From positions 124,001 to 188,000 of the forward strand of contig JAJFPB010000010.1 in assembly GCA_020881915.1 (NCBI GenBank): DNA of 64,000 nucleotides, written 5' to 3'. The notes below the pieces were generated by a model that saw only the letters and a list, made by a program, of their open reading frames with translations, made no database searches and was not told the DNA's origin. Of this stretch, positions 55,238-64,000 are shown one piece after another. A program made the translations under genes and the position numbers. Every line of letters begins with the position of its first letter. Within the stretch, counting starts at the first letter, position 1. Source of the stretch: Paramyrothecium sp. XJ0827. Taxonomy: Eukaryota; Ascomycota; Sordariomycetes; Hypocreales; Stachybotryaceae.

Positions 55238-56473
55238 AGATGCGGTCTTATTCCCTGTTGTCCATTTCCACAACTATCCTTGCGTCCATGGTACTAAAGC
55301 ATATGTTCTGGTAGTATGTTAAAAACAGTCTTCGAATATATCTGATGCAAGATCGACGCTTTGGTCCAGAATCAGGGCATGGAGGTTCAAAGCTGAACCC
55401 CTAAGGTAAAGGCTCATACACGAAATCACAGATAAATACCGCGGAAAATGGCATTGCTAACCACGGAGCTATGCTATCCTTCTGGTTAGAGGATTTGCGG
55501 AGAGCAAATATCTCCATTCTTGACTACAGAACATATATGCTTCAGAAAGGATACGAGTTCTACAAGTTAACAGCCCGCAAGTTTCCTCTTCTCCCTAGCT
55601 GTAATATTATTAACAAAACTACCACTTGAATAACTATCTATATGGTCAGGTGTTTGTCGTGGCGCCTGGATGTGGGGCCTTCAACAATCGAAGTTGTCTC
55701 CTGCCTCTGCGCAGATAACCACTAATTACACTGCAACATTCATGGCGCATTCAATGTTGCCGCCCGCAAGAAAATCACAACACGGATCTCTAGATACAGT
55801 TACGGTATTCCTAAGTCGAGGCATTCGATCGCGAAAGACATTCCATGAGTGACGGTACGATCGAACAGTCCTCTAGTGTCGTTATTGCTTCTAACCAGGT
55901 TGACTGGCTATTAAAAAATCTGTCGCAGAAGCCCTGTAATACTCTCAAGCCAGCTAACCAATTTTCCCTATTAGGGAGAAATCTATGAAGACGGTAAACG
56001 TCTAGAATTCTATAGGGGGGGGCAGCACCTAGAGGCCTCTAGGTGCGGTCCTTGGTGATGTTATTTAACTGCATAAGGAGAAGTAGAAGAAGACTAGCTA
56101 GGTCCCTGGGGGGCGGCCGTTATATAGCTATTAGTGGGCCTTGTTCTAGCACCGGCTTATCCGGCGCTAGTATCCCAGGGTCTTAGTTACCCTAAGTATT
56201 ATTTATATTTCATTTATATATAACTCCCTATATAAGAAAGGGATCTAAGCTTTTATATAAGAAAGCTTTATATAAGACTATTAATTAAATTTTCTAGGTA
56301 AAATAATCTAAGTATTTACCTAGGAATATTTATATAAGATTATTAGTAGAGATTATTAGGATTATATAAGAAGTTAAAAATATTCTATAAATTATAATTT
56401 TCCTCCTAGGTACTAAGAATAAAAGACCTATTATTACTACTATTATTAAGGTCACGTGATCAGTTTAACTGCC
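55238..56473. other. spacer between the two retroelements
   Basis: 1.24 kb. 55238-56010 has ordinary composition with no gene recognised (a 60-residue frame at 55670-55852 has no motif). 56021-56200 is GC-richer and contains a perfect 22-bp palindrome at 56025-56046. From about 56200 to 56455 the sequence turns AT-rich, probably a further small repeat relic, before TCACGTGATC at 56454-56463 and the start of element 2. Confidence 0.55.
56025..56046. repeat. perfect 22-bp palindrome
   Basis: The half GCACCTAGAGG at 56025-56035 is followed at once by its reverse complement CCTCTAGGTGC at 56036-56046, with no loop. It lies just after a run of eight G. It could be an end of a small transposon or a rare chance site. 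Confidence 0.85.
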
Positions 56474-57082
56474 TATTACAACCTGACCCAAGGTTATAAC
56501 TAAGCTATAGAAGAATTATATAATACTATATATAAATATTACACTAGCCTTAGAACTACTAGCCGCAGAAAGAGCTAGCCCTATATTACTAATATAACCT
56601 AGGGGCTAGCTACTAATATACTAGCCCAAATATAATACTAATATAAAAGAAGGCTAGAACTAATAGGCTAGAAATAAGAAACTAGAAATAAAACTATTTA
56701 GAATAAATAAGGACCTATATAGAAGAAGATTCCTATAAATAATAAAGAAGCTATAAAAAACCTACTAATATAGATTAATAGATTATAACTTTATTATAAT
56801 CTAGTAAGTACTATTAAATTATAATTACTAAGTAATCTAGTACTTTAAGAAAAAGGAACTATATATATAAATAAGAGATTCTATATATTATATTTAGATT
56901 AGAATCTACTAGCTATTAATAATATATAGTCCTTAAAATATTCTTTAATTAGCTTCTAGAAATAAAGTCTTATAAATTAGTAATAAGTAATTTATTACTT
57001 TAAGAGAGAATCTTATCTCTATATTAAATAATAAACTATAAAATTATCTACCCTATACTTAGATTTAGATCTAATTATTATA
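56474..57082 (+). repeat. 5' LTR of retroelement 2
   Basis: About 609 bp. Start TATTACAACCTGACC parallels the element-1 LTR start TGTCACGACC after C-to-T and G-to-A change, then AACTAAGC is shared. The end CTAATTATTATA and the following block match element 1. The middle differs, so this is a related family or subfamily, not a recent copy. The start is set by this comparison only. Confidence 0.75.
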
Positions 57083-60000
57083 TATTAATAGCTCTTATTT
57101 TAAGATATACTATTTCTTTAAAGTAATACTTATAATAGTAGAAGAAAGTTCTAAGCCCTTTATATTTACTACTAAAGGTAAGAGTAAAATTAAAGAAATA
57201 CTATTAAAGACCCCCTTTAAAGATAATATTAAAATAAGAAATTAAATAATAACTTTAATAATAAGAAAGATTATATAATTAAAATACTTAAGTAACTTAT
57301 TTAAAATCTCTTAATTAAAATTAACTAAATCTAGGCTAATATAGCTACTATATTAATTAGGTCCTATAAGATTAATTATCTTAAAAGTACTATTAGCTAG
57401 CTTAAATAGTAGCTATAGAAAATTATTAATCTTAATTTCTATATAGCCTAGAGTACTAAAAACTAATTTAAAAGACTCTTAGATATATAAGATATTAGGG
57501 AATATAAAAAGGAACTAAATATAGTTATTAAGCTATATAAATCTAAATCCTTTAATAGAAGCTCTTATAAGTTCTAAGAATTCCTTATAATACTTAGGAC
57601 CTACTTTTTATATTTTCTTAAAACCTTTATTATAAATAAAAAATAAATTAAGTTTATAACTTAAAACCTAAAAAATAATATTCTTATTTAATTTAAATCT
57701 ATACTTTAAAATTATATTACTAAATTAATAATTAAATATAAAGAAAATATAAAAAGAATCTTTAGTAACTTTAATAAATTTAAAGAATATATTAAAAGAA
57801 CCTTTAGTATTATAAATAAAATCTAAGAAGTAAAATAAGATCTTAATAAAATAATCTAAACTAAGTTATATATTAGTTTTATAATATAGTTTAGGTAAAT
57901 TATTTCTAAGCTAGAATAGATTAAAAAAGTTTATAAGAAAACCTTTTATAATAAATATAAAGAAAAAATTAAAAATAAACTTATTAAGATTAAATAATTT
58001 AAATATTTATTAGAAGAATATATATATAAGGTAATTAAGATTAATAAATATAACTTTAAATATAAAAGGAAAAAGAAATAATATAAAAATACCCTATATA
58101 TTAAATATAATACTAATAACTTAAAATAATAGAAATAAGTAAATACCTCCTATAGAACTAAATCTAGTTCTATAAAGCTAGAAGTAATCTAGAAAGTAAA
58201 TATTATTTACTATAATTATAGTAAGAAAGGATATTTTATTTAAGAATACTAATAACCTAAATAAAACTAATTCTAGAAGAGGAGAAGATTTATTTTAATT
58301 ACTAAAAATAAGCTATAGCTAAGTAAGATTACTATAACTTATATTATTAAGATAATAAGATATATTAAAACTATATTATTATAGTTAAATTAGAACTATA
58401 AATATAAAATATACTTATAGAATTACTAATATATAAGAAACCCTAAAGAAGTAACTAGGGAAATAATAAAAAGTAATTATATATAAGAAATCCTAGATAC
58501 CTAATTATAGAAATAAATACTAAGCCCTAAAGACTTTAATACTATTATTAATAAAATATTAAATAAGAATAGTAATTTATTTTTAGAGAACTTAAATAAA
58601 GAATAAGAATATTTAAATAATAACCCTAAAAAAAAAAAATTATATAATATAGGAAGTAGGGAAATTATAATAGAATCCCTATATAAATAAAAATATCTTT
58701 ATTTATATAATTATAATAAAAGAAGTCCTACTAAATCCTATATATATATAATTACTAAAGATCTAAAAAAAGAATAATTTATATATAGATATTAATTACT
58801 TATAATACTATAGTATTATATAGATTTTATATCTATAGTACCTATATATAATATATCTTAATAAAAAAGTAAAAAATAAAATCTTCTTAATAAAAGTAAG
58901 AAAATAAAATATTATTTTATTATATAATATAAGAGATCTTTAGTTCTAAATTAAGAAAGTAATATATAAATAATATAAAGTTATAGTCCTATAAAAAGAT
59001 CTATACTAACTATAGAAGTACTAAAATAAATAAGATATAAGAAATTACCTTATAATCTACTATAAATAGTATATAACTAAAAAACTCTAGTACTATTAAA
59101 ACCTATAAGAAATTAAATAATAATAATTAAATAAAACTAGATTACTAAATAAAATAAAGAAAATTAAGCTATATTAGATTAAAAGCTACTAAGAATACCT
59201 TATAAAATATCTTTATTATAAAAAAGAAAGAAAAATAAGATTTTATAGATTTTTAAATCTCTATAATAGTACTACTTTAATAAAATATAAAGAAAAATAC
59301 TAAAGATATTATATATCTAAGGAAGTATATTTTAAATACCTAGTAATAATTAATAATATAAAAAAGATTAATAAAAGAAATAATTAATTACTAGTAATTA
59401 TAGACTAATTAGGGTACTTAATATAGGCTTATTTTCTAAAAAGAAAACTAAATAAAAGGATCCCTAATTACTATACTAAGTAGTATAATAGGTATTATAT
59501 ATTAAATAACTTCTACTATAAATATTTTATTACTATAATTTAAATACTAAATCTTTAAAATAACGTAAAATAAAAATCCTTATAGAATATTAATAATATC
59601 TTTATTAAAATAAATTAAGTAAAAAATAAAAATACTTATTTATAAAAAAGCTATAAGTAAAGTATAATAATTAAATAACTCTTAATATAATTTAAAACTA
59701 TAATAAGGTAGTATATAAAACTATTATAATTAAAGTAATAATTAATAAATATAAAACTATTATAAAATTAGATTTTAAAGTAATTTAAAGTTTTATTAAT
59801 TTTAGGTTAATAAACTAACTTTAATTACTATAAAGAAAAAAATATAAAAGAAGTTATATTATAAAATTAACTAAAGAGATATTATTTATATATAATAATA
59901 GATTTATTAATAAGAAGATATATTTTCTAATACTTTATAATTATAATATAACTTTTAAAATAGTTTTTAAATTTATATTACTAAATAATAAACCTATTTT

Positions 60001-60499
60001 TCTTAGAAGATTATAATTTAAATTTAAAAACCTATAAATTAATTAGATTACTAGCTAAATATATAAATTAGAACTTATATTAAAATAGAAATCTAAAGAT
60101 TAGAAAAAAGAAAAGAAAGTAAATATTTATTATAAATTACTATTTAAATAAAATAAGTAATATAAAGCTAGAAGGAACTATATAGTAAAAGCTATAGTAA
60201 TTAAAGAAGAACTACTATAATCTAATTTATAATATAAATAAAACTAAATTAATATAAACTAAGGAATCTTATATCTTAAGAAGTTATAATAAGTATTAAA
60301 ATAAATAATAAAAGATCTATTTAATTAATAAAAAGAAAATCTTAAAATTAAAAGAAAAAAACTTAAAAAAAGAATAAAGAATATCCTAGAAATATATTAT
60401 ATTTATAAGAAGCTATTTTAAGAAGAATTTAAATTAGAACTACTAAAATACTCTTAGTAAAATTATAAAATCTACCTTATTAATAAGAAGAAAATCTAC

Positions 60500-63260
60500 T
60501 TCTTATTAATTTATAATCTTAATATCTAAGAACTATAGATATTAAAAGAATATATTAAGAAAAACCTTAGAAAAGAATATATTTAATAATTAATTTTATT
60601 AGTAAAGTACTTAATTATATTTATATTTAAAAAGAATAAAAAACTCTAATTAGTAATAAATTACTAATAACTTAATAAGATTACTATAAAAGACTATATT
60701 TTATTATTACTTATTATAGAAATATATAATTAATTATATAATAAAATAATCTTTATTATACTTAATTTAAAAGAAGTATATAATTTAATTTAAATTAAGA
60801 AAAAAAAGAAATAAAAAATAGTATTTTATATTAAGTTTAGTTTATTTAAATACCTAATTATATCTTTTAAATTAATTAATATATTAGTAATATTTTAAAA
60901 AATAATTAATTATATTTTAAAAGAATATATAAATAACTTTATAATTATATACCTTAATAATATTCTTATTTTCTTAAATAATAAAAAATAATATAAAGAA
61001 TATACTTATAAAGTACTTAAAGTACTTTAGAATATTAATTTACTAATTAAATTAAAAAAAAGTGACTTCTATATTTAGAAAATAAACTATCTTAGATATA
61101 CTATTTAATCTAATAAAATCTAAATAAAGAAAAAGATTATAGTAATATATAAATAGGAATCTCTAAAGAATATAAAAGATATTTAGAGCTTTCTTAGATT
61201 TATTAATTATTACTAATAATTTATTAAGAATTTTAGTAAAATTATAATACTATTAATTAACTTTATAAAAAAGAAATAAGAGTTTAATTAGAACTAAAAT
61301 AAAAAAGCTTAATAAATATTCTAAGAAATTAAAAAGCTTATTATAAAAGAACTAATCCTTATTATATTTAATTCTAATAAAATAATAAAATTAGAAACTA
61401 ATATATTAGACTTTATACTTAGTACTACTATTAAGTAATAAAATAAAAATAAAATACTAAAATCTATAGTATTTTAATTAAAGAAGTTTAGTAGATTATT
61501 ACTTTAATATCTTATTTATAATAAGAAATTTATAGTAATAATTAAAGCTATTAAGAAGTTTAGATATTATATTATAGGAAGTAACTATAAGATTAAGATC
61601 TATATAGATTATAAGAATATCTTCTACTTTACTATAACTTAAACCTTAATAGTTTAATAAATATATTATTATAAAATACTATTAGAATTTAATATAGAAA
61701 TTATCTATAGAAAGGGATTAAAAAATAGAAAAGTTAATACTCTAAGTTAATAAAGTAACTATAAATAAGAAATATTAAAAGCTATAAATTAAGTATTTAT
61801 AATAAATAAAAAAACTAATAACTATAAATTATATAAACTTAGAAAATTAGAAATAATAATAAAATTTAATTTAGAACTTAAATAGAAGATTATAAAATAT
61901 AATAAACTAATATAAGAATATAAAGTACTCTCTAATAAATATATCTACCTAGAAAACCTATAACTAGATTATAATACCTATAATAGAAAAATCTAGGTAT
62001 TACCTAGAGAATACTTAAAAGAAGTTATTTATATATACTATAAGTACCCCCTAATAGAATATTCTAGTATTTAGAAAATATATTAGATAATTTACTAAAC
62101 TTATAATACCCCTAAACTAAGGAACTATATTATAAAATATATTAAGAAATATATAATATACTAAAAGGTAAAGATATTATAGTATAAATCTTATAGATTT
62201 CTAAAATCCCTATTAGTACTAATCTAATTATAGAAATTAATTTTATAGGACTTTATTATAAAGTTACTATAATCTAAGAAACTAAGATTAAATAATAGCT
62301 TTAATAGTATCTTTATTATTATTAATAGGCTTATAAAATTTATATATTTTATACCTTATAATAAAGTAATTAGTACTAAAATAATAATATACTATTTTAT
62401 TAAATATATTATCTTATAATATAGATTACTAAAAGAAATTATCTTTAATAAATGAATTATATTTATATCTAAGTTCTAATAAGAACTAATAATATAACTT
62501 AGTATTAATAATAAGCTAAGTATAACTTATTACCTACAAATAAATAAGTAAATAAAATATATAAATTAAATTATTAAAATATATTTATATTATTATATTA
62601 ACTATAAGTAGAATAATTAAGCTAGGCTACTACTAATTATATAAATTATATATAATAAATAGAAGTTAGAAACTACCTAATAATTATCTTACTTTATAAA
62701 TTATAAATTTAAATCTATATTTAAATAAGAAATTTAAACTAAAATAGCTAATAAAAAGAACTATAATTAAAGTATAAAATATAAAAATACTATATAATAT
62801 ACTTAGAAAAGAAATCTCTTTTATTAAAAATAAAATATTTAAATTCTATAACTAAAAAAGATTAAATAAATTAATTTTTATAAAAAAATATAATTTATTT
62901 ACTTAGAAAAAATATAAAAATAATATAATTAAGTAATAAATTAGATTTTAAAAAATTAGAATTATTCCTAATTATTAGAAATATTTCTAATATTATATAT
63001 AAATTATATTTACTTAATATAATAAAAATATATTTAATATTCTATATTATACTCTTAGAACTAGCTAAAGGTAATAACTTTATAGAAAATAGTATTAAAG
63101 TCTTATTAGAAGAACTAGAATATAAAATTAAGAGAATATTAATATAATAAATTAAAGAAAATAAAAGAATAATATATTTTATAAAATAGAAAAATTATAA
63201 TAATAGTAAAAATACTTAAGAACCCCTAGAATACCTAAAGAAAGTAAAGAAGAAGCTAAG
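60500..63260 (+). pseudogene. pol remnant of retroelement 2
   Basis: RT pieces (ITIKDYIL near 60680, YNLI near 60780, YLNNILIF near 60955), an RNase H-like stretch (YNKKFIVIIKAIKKF near 61530), integrase pieces (DFIIKLL near 62255, LTKFIYFI-like near 62330) and a chromodomain-like end (IIYFIK, NYNNSKNT, EPLEYLK near 63170-63235). Stops are frequent in every frame. Inert. Confidence 0.8.
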
Positions 63261-64000
63261 GAAGTTCTAGCTATAGGTACTAGGCCTAAATCTATAAAAT
63301 TCTTCTCTAATTTAAAAGAAAACTAATCTATAGAACTAAAAATACTAATAATATTAAAATTATAAATAATTTAATACTTATAAGAATCTAAGGTAATAAA
63401 AAGATCTAAAGAAGACTTAATACTATTTTTCTTATTTAATTTTATTATTTTATAATAAAATAATTTATTACTATAATTCTTTATTTTTTAATAAATCTTC
63501 TAGATCTAAGATAACTAACTTACTACTTTAATAAGCTTAAATTAAAGTTTAATTAGATTCTTCTTAGCTTTTTTTTTCTTAGTATTTAATTTCTTTTACT
63601 AAGACTTTAATTAAGTTACTAAAAGAAATTAATAAGAAATATAAAAAAAATAAAAGAAATAACTTATAAATAGAAACTACTAAAATACTATTATAAGAAT
63701 ACCTATAATAAATATACTTTAAATAATAGAATAACCATAAGATTAGGATCTTATATTTCTTATTATACTTAAAATAATAAGTATATAATATATTAATAAG
63801 AATAGATTTCTTAATAATATAAAATAAAAGACTTAAATACTTAGTAGATTTCTTTAAAGGTTTTTTAATATAGCCTAATATAGTATTAGTATACTTATAA
63901 AAAAAGAAAATAAAAAGGGATTTATATATATAATAGGGATCTATAATCTTAAGTATATTTAATACTAGATTATAAGACTTAGCCTTAAAGAGAGAAGTAT

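Larger units (their letters stand above)
56474..64000 (+). mobile_element. second Ty3/Gypsy chromovirus-type element, RIP-mutated, 3' LTR outside the window
   Basis: Same orientation and same order as element 1. The 5' LTR is 56474 to about 57082, followed by the same TATTAATAGCTCTTATT block. Zinc-knuckle trace about 58204-58250, RT about 60500-61100 (YLNNILIF near 60955), RNase H-like about 61380-61700, integrase about 62050-62780, chromodomain-like end about 63105-63260, then AAAGAGAGAAGTAT at 63987-64000. In element 1 the same tract ends two bases before the 3' LTR, so the missing LTR should begin near 64003. It is even richer in A/T than element 1. The predicted target duplication is CTGCC (56469-56473). 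Confidence 0.87.

Noticed and set aside
55670..55852. 60-codon frame in the spacer between retroelements
   Set aside because: No motif, no splice context, and the surroundings are a mix of repeat relics.
1..64000. tRNA, rRNA or CRISPR features
   Set aside because: No cloverleaf with A and B boxes was found by eye, no rRNA core words, and no spaced short repeats. The only tandem repeats are the two two-copy blocks reported. A tRNAscan run would be needed to exclude a tRNA fully.

Overview
The window is nuclear DNA of a filamentous ascomycete (Pezizomycotina). Genes are broken by short introns of about 47-120 bp with GT..AG borders. It carries a highly reducing polyketide synthase cluster, fungus-typical families (FSH1 hydrolase, PTH11-like rhodopsin protein, Zn2Cys6 regulator, TAP-like hydrolase, CVNH and ankyrin proteins) and long AT-only tracts of the kind left by repeat-induced point mutation (RIP). 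Genus cannot be read from the sequence.

Region A (1-30,000) looks like one biosynthetic cluster. In order: a GMC oxidoreductase cut by the window start (-), a LovG-like FSH1 hydrolase (+), a 3-hydroxyacyl-CoA-dehydrogenase-like/YWTD propeller fusion (+), a Baeyer-Villiger-type FAD monooxygenase (+), a short-chain dehydrogenase (+), an MFS exporter (-), an HSL-type alpha/beta hydrolase (+), a trans-acting enoyl reductase (-), a rhodopsin-like membrane protein (+), a 2,635-residue HR-PKS (KS-AT-DH-MT-ER-KR-ACP) (+) and a second, secreted GMC oxidoreductase (-). The PKS's own ER has lost its dinucleotide-binding loop and it has no release domain. The separate enoyl reductase and the FSH1 hydrolase would supply those two functions, the LovB/LovC/LovG logic. 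The monooxygenase, SDR and two GMC enzymes are candidate tailoring oxidoreductases, and the MFS protein a candidate exporter. No pathway regulator is seen in this part; the nearest Zn2Cys6 gene is at 42.6 kb.

Region B (31,000-46,600) is an accessory neighbourhood: a secreted GH28 pectinase-like enzyme with an altered catalytic motif, a dead CVNH lectin gene, a SET-domain protein, the broken 3' end of an NLR-like ankyrin gene, a secreted TAP-like hydrolase in six exons, a Zn2Cys6 regulator, and a secreted NlpC/P60 peptidase with two nearly identical SH3 repeats. Two long gene-poor stretches (32.4-35.8 kb and 44.4-45.5 kb) hold only relics.

Region C (47,259-64,000) is two same-strand Ty3/Gypsy chromovirus-type LTR retrotransposons reduced to almost pure A/T by RIP. 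The first is complete: 651-bp LTRs at both ends and a 5-bp target duplication. The second starts at about 56,474 and the window ends about two bases before its expected 3' LTR. Between them lies 1.2 kb of mixed sequence with a perfect 22-bp palindrome.

Exon boundaries were worked out by hand from splice signals, reading phase and family conservation; no alignment or search was run.
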